Positions 42,487 through 51,726 are shown, counted from the first letter of the stretch. The stretch is 64,000 nucleotides of DNA from Micavibrio sp. UBA6929 (GCA_002448815.1 DKAJ01000003.1:20608-84607); one strand, 5' to 3'. Translations and numbers: made by a program. Notes: a model not told the origin generated them from the letters alone.

Positions 42487-43317
42487 CTATTGTCCGGCCA
42501 TTGCCTTTTGTGCTTCGTTAAGATAGCGCTGGACGAAGCTTGTCACTTTGCTGATGTCTTCGGCGGCTTGCGTGTTTGGCGAGCGGATCAGAAGCGGCGT
42601 TTGATGGCGAATGCTTTCTTTGACTTTGGGGTCAACGCGGATCATGCCAGCAAGTGGGGGCGTTAGGCGTAAGAAGTTTTCGCACGCCTTGAGAAGGGTT
42701 TTGTAAGTCTTTTCGCCTTCGCTGATGCTGGAGGCCATATTGATGACGACGCTGACGTTTTTGGACATGCCTGCCGCGTTACCAAGTTTGATAAAGGCGT
42801 AGGCATCTGTCAATGATGTGGGCTCGTCCGTTGTGATGAGAACAGTGCGCGTCGCGGCGGCAGCAAATGTGCGGACTGTGCGGTCAACACCTGCGCCAAG
42901 GTCGCAAATGACAACGTCATAGTTACTTGCCACGTCGAGAAGTTGGTCACGCAAAATGGCAAGGCGCTGGCTTGGCAAGGCAGAGAGGGATGCCTGACCA
43001 GAGCGTCCGGCGATGATGTCAAATCCGCCTTCTTCGTATGTTTGGATGACTTTATCGATGCTGAGGCGACCGCGAATAACGTCGTTGAGGTCGCGCTTTG
43101 GCATGAGGCCTAATTGTACGTCAACATTGGCAAGACCAAGGTCGCCGTCAAAGAGCAAGACGCGCTTGCCCATGCGCGTTAGGCTGTGCGCAAGTGTGAT
43201 TGAAAACCATGTTTTACCAACGCCGCCTTTACCACTGGCGACAGCGATGATGTTGTTACCACGTCGAAAAGTGGGAGCAGGCGCTGTTTTTCTATCTTTC
43301 ATGGTTAAGTCAGTCAT
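42487..43317 (-). CDS. flhG: MinD-like ATPase FlhG (FleN)
   Basis: Cytoplasmic P-loop ATPase that limits the number of flagella and works with FlhF at the pole. The 276 residues have the deviant Walker A SGKGGVGKTWFSITLAHSL, switch I DGDLGLANVDVQLGL, the FlhG-typical GFDIIAGRSGQASLSALP, switch II VICDLGAGVDRTVRTF, and TDEPTSLTDAYAFIK in place of the septum-type MinD sequence. The C-terminal helix YLNEAQKAMAGQ is less amphipathic than in MinD. Start at 43317, with an in-frame ATG five codons later. Follows flhF and precedes the FliK-like gene. Confidence 0.9.
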   Translation of the reverse strand: MTDLTMKDRKTAPAPTFRRGNNIIAVASGKGGVGKTWFSITLAHSLTRMGKRVLLFDGDLGLANVDVQLGLMPKRDLNDVIRGRLSIDKVIQTYEEGGFDIIAGRSGQASLSALPSQRLAILRDQLLDVASNYDVVICDLGAGVDRTVRTFAAAATRTVLITTDEPTSLTDAYAFIKLGNAAGMSKNVSVVINMASSISEGEKTYKTLLKACENFLRLTPPLAGMIRVDPKVKESIRHQTPLLIRSPNTQAAEDISKVTSFVQRYLNEAQKAMAGQ

Positions 43318-43341
43318 TGTTACCTAGTCTTCCTGTCCGCG

Positions 43342-44370
43342 TTAATGCTTTCCTTGCATTGACGCAGGCATTTTATGCGAATTTGGTTGTGTTTGTCCAC
43401 GAAAAGCACGCGGCATTATTAGGCGTGCTAGTCCATGTGGGGATAAGTCAAAGAGGCCATTTGCGACCTTGGGTGTGTTGCTGCCGTCGGCGAGGGTGAG
43501 GTTGCCGTTATGCGCGGCGGCCAAGACGCCGCCTAATCTGCGCGCGATGTCGATGCGCGTAGGGATCATACTGTGAACGCCGATGGTGGCAAAAATGCGG
43601 GCAAGCTCGACGCATTCTTCGGTGTCTGTGCCTGCCTGTAAGGCGAGATATGTATTCATCGGTGCTGCGTTCATCAGGCGCGCCAGCATACGTACGTCAT
43701 CTTTGCTGAATGGGTTGATGCCCGGTGTGTCGATGAGGATTTGATCGCATCCCTTAAGTGCGGCGATAGCTTGTTTAAGTTGCGCGGCGTCGCCTGCACG
43801 TTTGAGGTCAATTTTCAGGAGCTTGGTAAACGCGCCGAGCTGTTCTACTCCGCCGGCGCGCACGGTATCGCATGAGATCACGCCAACCTTTAGGCCGTTC
43901 ATGGCGCTGCGCGCGGCCATTTTGGCAACGAGAAGGGTTTTTCCCGCGCCGGGCATGCCGACAATCATGATAGGTGCGTTAACGCGTGTTTGCGGTAAAG
44001 GTGTGAACTGGAATAAATGCTCGATCGCGGCGCTCAGGGCTTGGCCGGGGTCATCTAGACCAACAACAGTGGCGCATGAAATGATATTATCCATGACGTC
44101 TTCGGGAACGTTGTGGCGAAGCATGGCTTCGGTGATTTCTTCGGCGATGGCGCTTTCTTCGTCTTCGTCATCATATTGCAACCAATCATCGCCTGCGGCG
44201 CTTTGGCTGCCGCGGCTGATTTCAAAATTCGGTTCGACAGCTGCTGTTACGTGAATGTTACCATCACGTTGTTCGCGCGTCGCAACGATCACGGCGTCTT
44301 CGCCGAGCGCGTCACGGACCATTTGCATCGCTTCTGTCATTGTTTTCGCGTAAAAAGATTTGAGCCGCAT
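43342..44370 (-). CDS. flhF: Flagellar biosynthesis GTPase FlhF
   Basis: SRP-type GTPase that places flagella at the cell pole. The 342 residues start MRLKSFYAKTMTEAMQMVRD, then LGEDAVIVATRE, the FlhF N-terminal B domain. The NG domain follows, with G1 VGMPGAGKTLLVAKMA, G2/I-box ISCDTVRAGGVEQL, G3 LIDTPGINPFSKDD and the threonine-type TRIDIARRLGGVL. Relative to SRP54 it lacks the M domain. It is transcribed after a hairpin that ends the preceding 831-residue gene. The organism is therefore probably polarly flagellated, but no other flagellar genes lie in the window. Confidence 0.92.
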   Translation of the reverse strand: MRLKSFYAKTMTEAMQMVRDALGEDAVIVATREQRDGNIHVTAAVEPNFEISRGSQSAAGDDWLQYDDEDEESAIAEEITEAMLRHNVPEDVMDNIISCATVVGLDDPGQALSAAIEHLFQFTPLPQTRVNAPIMIVGMPGAGKTLLVAKMAARSAMNGLKVGVISCDTVRAGGVEQLGAFTKLLKIDLKRAGDAAQLKQAIAALKGCDQILIDTPGINPFSKDDVRMLARLMNAAPMNTYLALQAGTDTEECVELARIFATIGVHSMIPTRIDIARRLGGVLAAAHNGNLTLADGSNTPKVANGLFDLSPHGLARLIMPRAFRGQTQPNSHKMPASMQGKH

Positions 44371-44434
44371 GAGGCAGTGTTAACAAAAACTAAGGGAAAA
44401 TAGAATCACTTTCGTAATTCTTAGTATATATTTT

Positions 44435-44478
44435 TCAGAAAACCCTGAAAAGGGGGTCTTTCAACTTTCTTTTCAGGG
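44435..44478 (-). terminator. Terminator of the 831-residue gene
   Basis: CCCTGAAAAG at 44443-44452 and CTTTTCAGGG at 44469-44478 form a perfect 10-bp stem around 16 bases. On the minus strand it is followed by TTTTC. A second TTTTCAG at 44432-44438 could pair with the same arm instead, so an alternative fold exists. Confidence 0.65.
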
Positions 44479-44500
44479 CGTTCTGATGCGAGGTAAATTT

Positions 44501-46996
44501 CTAGAGTGAGGGGAGGTGCCCCACTCTAGGAAGTAGTATGCGTCTGCCTTTAAGGTGTTTTTGCTGTGACAGATTTTCTTTGATCTGCATGAGGGCTTCT
44601 GTTGCGTTTATGCCGACTGTTTGTCCGATCAAAGATTGTTCTTCAGGGGTGAGTGTTTCGATGTAGTCATCAAAATATCCATCAACATTGATGATGTGTT
44701 TGTCAATAAGGCGCGTATTTGCAACATCATCACCTTTGAAGACGCCATACCCACGACGTTTGACTTCAACATTGTGTTTGTTGATGTGGTCGTCTTCGTA
44801 TGCTGTGCCGTGACCGCCTGGCATCACAATGGCACCTTGGGCAAAGCGCAAAATGGCATCTTGGCGCACGCCAAATGCAGGCTTTTCAATGACATGGATA
44901 TGATTGTCCATGAAGCTGTAATAGTCGCTGTTGATATCGCCTTTTGTGACGTCGAGGTCGTTTTTCTCTAGGAATTGAGCCATAGACCCTTCAGCAGCAG
45001 ATACGATTGGCGTGCGAATCGCGATTTGTTTAAAATCACGATACCCTTCGTTGTAGGCGCGGATCGCACCTTTCATAATCGCGCCCATTACGCCGCGTGA
45101 GCCACCGCCATGTAGAAGCGTTATGCCTTGTTTAGCCGCTTCATAGGCCATATCTTCGGTTTGCTTCATGGCCGAGGGTAGTTCGGTTGTTGCGCCGCCT
45201 AAAACGGCAACTGTTGTGCCTAGTTCTGAGATGTCTGAAATACCAATTGTGTTGCAAAGCTCGTCTTCGGTCATGAAATCGTATTTTAATTTTTTACGCT
45301 TTTCATGCGGTTTGTAAGCCTCTGGATCCCAAATAGCGCTTTTTAATGTACGTGCAAGGCTTGCGGCTGTGCCATCATAGGTTTTGACCACATCCATAAG
45401 GTGCGTCGCAGAGGCGCCGCTGTTATAGAAGCTGGCATGATGTTTGTGTTCGTTTAGGGCGTCTTGCGCAATGACGAGCGGGCATCCGCTGGCGACATAG
45501 CTGCCTGCATGGAAGAGTGCCAAGTGACCATCAACGATAAGTCTGCGTGTGAGCTTTAGTGAGAGTGCATCAATTTTGCGCATGTGGCTGTAATCTTGTG
45601 CGGGCACAATCAGGGCATCGCTTTTGAGGTAAGCCCTTTCAATATTCTTGATTGTGTTGATCTTTTTCTCGGGGGTGAGGTGGTATAATGTGCTTTTTCT
45701 GCCTTGTTCAGGGCCTTTTTTTAATTTCTTTGTTTTTGAAATATGGGCCTTGTGTCCGCCTGCCGCAGTGGCCTTCGGATTTGCAATGCGTGCAGGGTCC
45801 CAGTTTTGTGGATCATCCAGCATAGGAACTTGCAGAAGGTCCGTAATTTTGTGCATGATTTGGGCAATGGGGTGGTCTTCGGCATAGAAATTTGTTTTGT
45901 CGCTGCGTAGGTTTGCAAGCGTATATGGAAGGCCGTTCTTATCAACGAGGCCAATATGCTGCGCTGCGACGACAAAGTGATCAACGTCAAATGTTTTTCC
46001 CTTGCTCGCGGCGAGGCGGTCTTCGTCTGTGACGGGGATGAATTCTGCGCCGTTCATTTGTTGATAGAAATACGCGCCCGCATTCGGCAGCGCGGTGACA
46101 TCTTTTTCGAGTGGTTTGGCGAAAACCCAGACACCAAATGAAACATCACGGTTTGTTTCAATGCCCTTGGCGTTAAGTTCGGCGTGTGCCGCCTGAAGAC
46201 GATCCGCAAAATTGATGGCGCCGCCGCAGGCTTTCATGACTTCTTTCATGCGTTTCCCTGGGAAATCATGATAGTCTTGGAACGCTTCTTTGACCTCTGA
46301 AACTTCGGAGTCTCTGATGTCGTCCCATACACTGCTTTGACGCAAAGTAGGATCAAGCAGGACGCTGCGATCATCACTGATACCGATTGTGGTTTCGAAG
46401 TTTTTGACGTCTAGGCTTGCTTGGACTTCCTCGATCTCTGAAGGTTTCAGCGTTGCCATCTCATTTTCAATGCTGATCAGGATCTTATCTTGCGTGATTT
46501 CAGCGCCGTTATCTTGTGTTTCTTTTGAATCTTCTACGGTGTAGCCAAGTGCGCTGCCGATCAGTTTGATTTTAACATCGTTGTGTTGAAGGGCTTGGCG
46601 CAGCTCATTCACTTTAACGGTTGATCCTGAGGCGTGCAAAATATGCGTCACCTGATGGTGGTTGGCACGTTTGAGCGCGGGCCATTTTTTAGTCAGGCCC
46701 TTTTGAAGGTGTTCTTGACGCTCGGCAGGTGTTAGTGGGCGGTTGTCTTTTGCATTATGATTGAAGACGTTTGTAAGCAGGACATGGCCGTGTTCATCAA
46801 CAAAATCAGGATCATCTGCCGCGAAGGCGAAGATGCCGCTATTAATATCTGATGCTTTGACGTCGGCCCCTGTATCATTTGCATGTTCTGGTTTGAACCA
46901 GACAACATCGCGACCTTGTTCATTAAATTTATTCTCAATAGGGCTGTATAAAATTGTTTCTGTTTGATCTTTTTGCGATGTTATCAGTGTACTCAT
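44501..46996 (-). CDS. Fusion protein: ITPase (Ham1)-like domain and LOG-family phosphoribohydrolase-like domain
   Basis: An 831-residue cytoplasmic protein that I do not recognise as a whole. Two regions resemble known families. Residues about 117-350 look like the Ham1/RdgB NTP pyrophosphatase fold: ILHASGSTVKVNELRQAL (119-136) resembles the TGNxxKxxE entry, ISDDRSVLLD (206-215) the ADDSGLEVD motif, and FPGKRMKEVM (245-254) the FPGPYIKWF segment, with SFGVWVFAKP (286-295) as the later strand. Residues about 594-810 contain a LOG domain: VAVLGGATTELP, HGGGSRGVMGA (629-639), RQDAILRFAQGAIVMPGGHG (711-730), then TAYED. Between them lies a Rossmann-like stretch (about 450-555). If active it would turn nucleoside triphosphates into monophosphates and then bases. 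Actual activity is unknown; its own promoter and terminator make it monocistronic. Confidence 0.6.
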   Translation of the reverse strand: MSTLITSQKDQTETILYSPIENKFNEQGRDVVWFKPEHANDTGADVKASDINSGIFAFAADDPDFVDEHGHVLLTNVFNHNAKDNRPLTPAERQEHLQKGLTKKWPALKRANHHQVTHILHASGSTVKVNELRQALQHNDVKIKLIGSALGYTVEDSKETQDNGAEITQDKILISIENEMATLKPSEIEEVQASLDVKNFETTIGISDDRSVLLDPTLRQSSVWDDIRDSEVSEVKEAFQDYHDFPGKRMKEVMKACGGAINFADRLQAAHAELNAKGIETNRDVSFGVWVFAKPLEKDVTALPNAGAYFYQQMNGAEFIPVTDEDRLAASKGKTFDVDHFVVAAQHIGLVDKNGLPYTLANLRSDKTNFYAEDHPIAQIMHKITDLLQVPMLDDPQNWDPARIANPKATAAGGHKAHISKTKKLKKGPEQGRKSTLYHLTPEKKINTIKNIERAYLKSDALIVPAQDYSHMRKIDALSLKLTRRLIVDGHLALFHAGSYVASGCPLVIAQDALNEHKHHASFYNSGASATHLMDVVKTYDGTAASLARTLKSAIWDPEAYKPHEKRKKLKYDFMTEDELCNTIGISDISELGTTVAVLGGATTELPSAMKQTEDMAYEAAKQGITLLHGGGSRGVMGAIMKGAIRAYNEGYRDFKQIAIRTPIVSAAEGSMAQFLEKNDLDVTKGDINSDYYSFMDNHIHVIEKPAFGVRQDAILRFAQGAIVMPGGHGTAYEDDHINKHNVEVKRRGYGVFKGDDVANTRLIDKHIINVDGYFDDYIETLTPEEQSLIGQTVGINATEALMQIKENLSQQKHLKGRRILLPRVGHLPSL

Positions 46997-47030
46997 TATT
47001 TTACCGTTTTCTTGTTCTCGTGGGGGCGTG

Positions 47031-47061
47031 TTTATATTCCATAACTCTGATTTAAAGTCAA
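47031..47061 (-). promoter_or_regulatory. Candidate promoter of the 831-residue gene
   Basis: TTGACT (minus strand, 47061-47056) and AATATA (47038-47033) are 17 bases apart; TATAAA two bases further on is an alternative -10. It lies about 35-65 bases before the ATG at 46996. The rest of the 275-base gap 46997-47271, the longest in the window, holds nothing I can identify. Confidence 0.5.
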
Positions 47062-47271
47062 GTTTTTTTGCGTTATGTAATATTTAATTTTGTCGTTTAT
47101 ATGTAGAAAAGATATAAGTGTGGTGTCATCCGTGGCGTTCCTTATTTTGTCTAAACCGTTATGCATCAAGGTCCGTTAATCCTGGATACATATTAGCCAT
47201 AGATGATTTTTACGCGTGCGCGCAACCAATCTATAGTTGTGTTTTCATATTTACGCTTGTGAGGGCAGGGT

Positions 47272-47679
47272 TTACTTAAAGCCGAGCTTGAGGATAGTTT
47301 GCCATTCATCGTCTTGGATGGGGCAAACTGACAGGCGTGATTGTTTAATCAGCGCCATATCCTGCAGGTCTGGGTTGGCTTTGATCTCTTTTAAGGTCAC
47401 TGGCGTGTCCAGTGGTTTTACGGCCTTGAAATCAACCATGCCGAAACGGCCACTTTCATCGGTGTGGTCAGGGTAATATTCTTTGACAACCTCGACGATC
47501 CCGACGATTTCTTTGCCAATGTTCGAGTGATAGAAAAATGCTTGGTCACCGATTTTCATGGCCTTCATATTGTTGGAAGCCTGATAATTACGCACGCCGT
47601 CCCAATGCTCGACCCCTTTTTCGGTCTGTTGGTCCCATGACCATTTGTTGGGTTCTGATTTTACCAGCCAATATTGCAT
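47272..47679 (-). CDS. EVE domain protein
   Basis: A 135-residue single-domain protein of the EVE family (PUA-like fold, as in human THYN1), which binds modified bases in DNA or RNA. Motifs: YWLVKSEPNKWSWD at the start, WDGVRNYQASNNMKAMKIGD with the aromatic cage and NxLR-like region, FFYHSNIGKEIVGIVEV and the C-terminal LSVCPIQDDEWQTIL. In bacteria such proteins often stand alone near housekeeping genes. The start is only three bases after the HisN-type stop, so the two are co-transcribed. Confidence 0.9.
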   Translation of the reverse strand: MQYWLVKSEPNKWSWDQQTEKGVEHWDGVRNYQASNNMKAMKIGDQAFFYHSNIGKEIVGIVEVVKEYYPDHTDESGRFGMVDFKAVKPLDTPVTLKEIKANPDLQDMALIKQSRLSVCPIQDDEWQTILKLGFK

Positions 47680-47682
47680 AGA

Positions 47683-48435
47683 TTATGCCTCCGTCAGGTG
47701 TGCGTGTGTTGCGTTCCAAAGTGCAGGGTCGCCAAGAGCGATCACTTGTCCCTTTGATGTAAGGGTTAAGGGGTTGCCTTGCCAATCGCGGATCAAACCG
47801 CCTGCGCCTTCGATAATAGGGCTGAGCGCAGCAAAGTCAAAGGGTTTAAGGTCGTCTTCTAGGATCAAATCGACATGACCACTGGCGAGCAAGCCGTAGG
47901 CGTAGCAATCGCTGCCCCATGCGAAGCGATGCTTGCCAAAGCGTTCATAGATAGGCGTATCAAACATTTCAGGTGTAGTGCTGGCCATGACGGCGGTATC
48001 AAGCGTGACATTTTTGCGCGTTTGAATGGGCACGCCGTTTAATGTGGTGGGGTGGCCTTTCGCGCCGATCCAGCGTTCATTGCTGATCGGTTGGTCTATG
48101 ATGCCAAGGATGGGCTTGCTGTCTTCGCAAAGAGCAATCAACGTGCCGAAGGTTGGGCGGCCCATCATAAAGGATTTTGTGCCGTCAATTGGGTCGATGA
48201 CCCATGTGAGGTTGCTGGTGCCTTGGATGTTATCAAATTCCTCGCCAAGGATGCTGTCTTGCGGGCGATCACGCTGTAAAATCTCGCGCAGGCGGGCTTC
48301 GATGCTTTGATCGGCGATGGTCACAGGGCTTTGATCGGCCTTGCGCTGGATGTCAAAGGGCTGACGGAAATATTCACGGGCAATTATTCCGGCTTCGTCG
48401 GCTAAATGGGTTGCTAAGGCGATGAGTTCTTGCAT
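47683..48435 (-). CDS. hisN: Inositol-monophosphatase family phosphatase, probable histidinol-phosphatase
   Basis: Mg2+-dependent phosphatase of 250 residues. The metal-binding motifs are GEEFDNI, WVIDPIDGTKSFMMGRP (conserved DPIDGT) and the late LEDDLKPFDFAALSPIIEGAGG, where the usual WDxAA reads FDFAA. LKPFDF and the GSDCYAYGLLASGHVDLIL segment fit the HisN subgroup (histidinol-phosphate phosphatase in alphaproteobacteria and actinobacteria) better than SuhB. The true substrate cannot be fixed. Operon with the EVE gene; divergent from alaS. Confidence 0.85.
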   Translation of the reverse strand: MQELIALATHLADEAGIIAREYFRQPFDIQRKADQSPVTIADQSIEARLREILQRDRPQDSILGEEFDNIQGTSNLTWVIDPIDGTKSFMMGRPTFGTLIALCEDSKPILGIIDQPISNERWIGAKGHPTTLNGVPIQTRKNVTLDTAVMASTTPEMFDTPIYERFGKHRFAWGSDCYAYGLLASGHVDLILEDDLKPFDFAALSPIIEGAGGLIRDWQGNPLTLTSKGQVIALGDPALWNATHAHLTEA

Positions 48436-48487
48436 ATAGTGTTCGTTCCTGTGCGATAGCGCATAAGTATATGAGGATAATTACCAA

Positions 48488-51142
48488 ATGAAAACAGTCA
48501 ATGATGTTCGCAGTGAGTTTTTGAATTTCTTCAAGGATAAGGGGCATGAAATCGTGCCTTCATCGTCTTTGGTGCCGGAAAATGATCCGACATTGATGTT
48601 CACTAATGCGGGTATGAACCAGTTTAAAAACGTATTCACAGGCAAAGAAGTGCGCGATTATAAGCGCGCAACGACAGCGCAGAAATGCGTGCGCGCAGGC
48701 GGTAAGCATAATGATCTTGAAAATGTTGGCTATACAAAGCGCCACCACACATTTTTTGAAATGATGGGGAACTTTTCGTTCGGTGATTATTTTAAAGAAG
48801 ATGCGATCTCGTTCGCGTGGGAGCTGATCACCAAGAACTTTGGTTTGGATCAGGAAAAACTATGCGTGACGATTTATCACACAGATGATGAAGCCTTTGA
48901 CATTTGGAAGAAGGTTACAGGTTTCCACGATAGTAAAATTATTCGTATCCCGACATCAGATAACTTCTGGTCGATGGGCGATACTGGCCCGTGCGGTCCA
49001 TGTACCGAGATTTTCTATGATCACGGCGATCACATTTGGGGCGGCCCACCAGGATCACCAGAAGAAGATGGTGATCGCTTTATCGAGATTTGGAACAACG
49101 TCTTTATGCAGTATGAGCAAATTGACCCTGATACGCGCATTGATTTGCCAAACCCATCCATTGATACCGGCATGGGGCTTGAGCGTATGGCCGCAACATT
49201 GATGGGCAGCAATGATAACTATGGCATTGATCTGATCCGCGATATTATCGAGCATTCTGCCGACCTGACAGGCGTTGATCCGGATGGCGAGCAATCTGTA
49301 TCGCACCGCGTTATTGCAGACCATTTGCGCGCAGCATCTTTTCTGATTGCCGAGGGCGTATTGCCATCGAATGAAGGGCGCGGATATGTTTTGCGCCGCA
49401 TTATGCGCCGCGGTATGCGCCACGCACATTTGTTAGGCGCACAAGATCCATTGATGCACCGTTTGTTCCCGACATTGCAAAGCAAGATGGCACAGGCTTA
49501 TCCTGAGCTTAACCGTGCAGCATCATTGATCGAGCAAACTTTGCGCAGTGAAGAGCGCCGCTTTAAGCAAACATTGGATCGCGGCTTGAAATTGCTGGAT
49601 GATGCGACGGCTGATTTCGCCGAAGGGGACGAACTTCCCGGCGATACGGCCTTTATGCTGTATGATACGTATGGCTTCCCAGTTGACCTGACGCAAGATG
49701 CGTTGCGCGGCAAAGGCTATGGCGTTGATATGGACGGCTTTGAAAGCTGCATGAACGCACAAAAAGAGCAAGCGCGCGCCGCGTGGAAAGGCTCGGGCGA
49801 TGCTGCAACCGATAAGCTTTGGTTTGATTTGCTGGATGAAGTTGGGCCAACGGAATTTATTGGTTATAAGGCCGAGAAAGCCGAGGGCGAAATTCGCGCG
49901 ATCATCCGCGATGGTCAGCGCGTTGATGCGTTAAAGGCTGGTGAAGAAGGCATTATCATTACAAACCAGACGCCGTTCTATGCGGAATCGGGCGGTCAGG
50001 TTGGTGATACAGGCACATTTGCTGCATCAGGTGCGCAAGCCGTTATTACGGATACGCAAAAAATGCTGGGTAAATTGCATGCACACATCGCGCAGGTCAA
50101 AGAAGGCGAAATGCGCATCGGTAGCGCGATTGAAATGGATTTGGATCATGATCGCCGCGCAGCAATTCGCGCTAATCACTCGGCAACACATTTGTTGCAT
50201 TCTGCGTTGCGCCGCGTTTTGGGTGATCATGTTGCGCAAAAAGGATCATTGCAAGATGATGTGCGTACGCGCTTTGACGTGTCGCATCCTGACCCGTTGA
50301 CCCTTGAGCAAATTATCGCTGTTGAAACGATTGTGAATGATGAAATTCGCGCCAATACGCAGGTGAACACAAACCTTATGAGCCTTGAGCGTGCACGTGC
50401 GCGCGGTGCGATGGCCTTGTTCGGCGAGAAATATGACGACGAAGTGCGCGTTGTGTCGATGGGTACAGAAGACCTTAGCAATGGCAAGCTTTTCTCGATC
50501 GAGCTTTGCGGTGGTACGCATGTGCGCCGTACGGGTGATATTGGGTTGCTGAAAATCGTATCGGAAGGTGCACTGTCATCAGGGGTTCGCCGCATTGAGG
50601 CCTATACTGGCGCGCGCGCGCTGTCATATTTGGAAGACCAAGAGCAGACGTTGAAAGAGGCAGCAAGTGCCCTTAAAACAACACCGTCCGAGCTAAGGCA
50701 GCGCGTATCGGCATTGATGGATGAGAAAAAGAAACTAGAAAAAGAAGTTTCTGATCTGCGTCGTCAGGTTGCGATGGGCGGCGGCAATAGCGGCAGTGCC
50801 AATGACGATATCAAGGATGTTGCGGGCATGAAATTTACCGGCAAAGTTCTGAGCGGTTTTCCTGCCAAGGATCTAAAGCCTATGGCTGATGATTTGAAGG
50901 CTAAGATCGGATCGGGCGTTATTGTGCTGGTTGCAACGGATGACGGTAAGGCGTCGATTGTGGTTGGCGTTACTGATGATTTGACCGACCGCGTAAGCGC
51001 CGTTGATTTGGTGCGCGTAGGATCAGCCGCGCTGGGCGGGAAGGGCGGCGGCGGTCGTCCTGATATGGCGCAAGCTGGCGGCCCGAACCCAGATGCCGCC
51101 AATGACGCGGTCAGCGCCATCGAAGCCGCCTTGGCAGGTTAA
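48488..51142 (+). CDS. alaS: Alanyl-tRNA synthetase
   Basis: Charges tRNA-Ala. The 884 residues carry the class II catalytic core (FLNFFKDKGHEIVPSSSLVP, MFTNAGMNQFKNVF, then GDTGPCGPCTEIFYD). The editing domain has the HxxxH zinc site (RANHSATHLLHSALRRVLG) and CGGTHV (ELCGGTHVRRTG). A coiled-coil region (about 730-765) and the C-terminal C-Ala domain follow, ending with GGGRPDMAQAGG. Length and order match E. coli AlaS. Divergent from hisN with 52 bases between; no strong terminator follows before ndk. Confidence 0.98.
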   Translation: MKTVNDVRSEFLNFFKDKGHEIVPSSSLVPENDPTLMFTNAGMNQFKNVFTGKEVRDYKRATTAQKCVRAGGKHNDLENVGYTKRHHTFFEMMGNFSFGDYFKEDAISFAWELITKNFGLDQEKLCVTIYHTDDEAFDIWKKVTGFHDSKIIRIPTSDNFWSMGDTGPCGPCTEIFYDHGDHIWGGPPGSPEEDGDRFIEIWNNVFMQYEQIDPDTRIDLPNPSIDTGMGLERMAATLMGSNDNYGIDLIRDIIEHSADLTGVDPDGEQSVSHRVIADHLRAASFLIAEGVLPSNEGRGYVLRRIMRRGMRHAHLLGAQDPLMHRLFPTLQSKMAQAYPELNRAASLIEQTLRSEERRFKQTLDRGLKLLDDATADFAEGDELPGDTAFMLYDTYGFPVDLTQDALRGKGYGVDMDGFESCMNAQKEQARAAWKGSGDAATDKLWFDLLDEVGPTEFIGYKAEKAEGEIRAIIRDGQRVDALKAGEEGIIITNQTPFYAESGGQVGDTGTFAASGAQAVITDTQKMLGKLHAHIAQVKEGEMRIGSAIEMDLDHDRRAAIRANHSATHLLHSALRRVLGDHVAQKGSLQDDVRTRFDVSHPDPLTLEQIIAVETIVNDEIRANTQVNTNLMSLERARARGAMALFGEKYDDEVRVVSMGTEDLSNGKLFSIELCGGTHVRRTGDIGLLKIVSEGALSSGVRRIEAYTGARALSYLEDQEQTLKEAASALKTTPSELRQRVSALMDEKKKLEKEVSDLRRQVAMGGGNSGSANDDIKDVAGMKFTGKVLSGFPAKDLKPMADDLKAKIGSGVIVLVATDDGKASIVVGVTDDLTDRVSAVDLVRVGSAALGGKGGGGRPDMAQAGGPNPDAANDAVSAIEAALAG

Positions 51143-51200
51143 CGTCTTTCATTAGAAAAAGATCATGTTTAGGTGCGTATGTGCGCGGCAATATTTTGCC

Positions 51201-51229
51201 TTGCATGACATGCGCCGAGGCCGTATAAA
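51201..51229 (+). promoter_or_regulatory. Promoter of ndk
   Basis: TTGCAT at 51201-51206 and TATAAA at 51224-51229 are exactly 17 bases apart, about 45-73 bases before the ndk ATG at 51274. The GGCCG...GGCC short inverted repeat overlaps the -10 and could be an operator. Confidence 0.6.
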
Positions 51230-51273
51230 GGCCGCACGAACCCCACGGATTTTAATTTATAAGGATATAAACC

Positions 51274-51696
51274 ATGGCACTAGAGCGTACTTTTTCTATT
51301 ATCAAACCAGATGCAACGCGCCGTAATCTAACAGGTGCGATCAATGCAAAGCTTGAAGAAGCAGGTCTTCGCATTGTTGCGCAAAAACGTATTCACATGA
51401 CAACAGAGCAAGCTGAAGGCTTTTACGCCGTTCACAAAGAGCGTCCTTTCTTCGGTGAATTGACAGAGTTCATGAGCAGCGAACCTGTTGTTGTTCAAGT
51501 TTTGGAAGGCGAGAATGCTGTTTTGAAAAACCGCGAAGTGATGGGCGCAACAAACCCTGAAGAAGCAGATGCAGGCACTATTCGTAAAGAATTCGCACTC
51601 AGCATCGGCGAGAACTCAGTTCACGGATCAGACAGCCTTGAAAACGCGAAAATTGAAATCGACTATTTCTTTAAGCCTGAAGAGATTGTTGGCTAA
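51274..51696 (+). CDS. ndk: Nucleoside diphosphate kinase
   Basis: Transfers the gamma-phosphate among nucleoside di- and triphosphates through a phosphohistidine. At 140 residues it is standard. The start is MALERTFSIIKPDATRRN, and the catalytic loop is ENSVHGSDSLENAKIEIDYF with the active-site His and the NxxHGSDS signature. GATNPEEADAGTIRKEFA supplies nucleotide contacts. A strong ribosome site (ATAAGGATATAAACC) precedes it. A bidirectional terminator follows. Confidence 0.98.
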   Translation: MALERTFSIIKPDATRRNLTGAINAKLEEAGLRIVAQKRIHMTTEQAEGFYAVHKERPFFGELTEFMSSEPVVVQVLEGENAVLKNREVMGATNPEEADAGTIRKEFALSIGENSVHGSDSLENAKIEIDYFFKPEEIVG

Positions 51697-51726
51697 TTCA
51701 ATATTTTACAGTTGATAGAGATTAAG

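Noticed and set aside
46997..47271. Possible small RNA or small gene in the longest intergenic gap
   Set aside because: Apart from a promoter candidate at its start I see no hairpin terminator, ribosome site or open frame of note.
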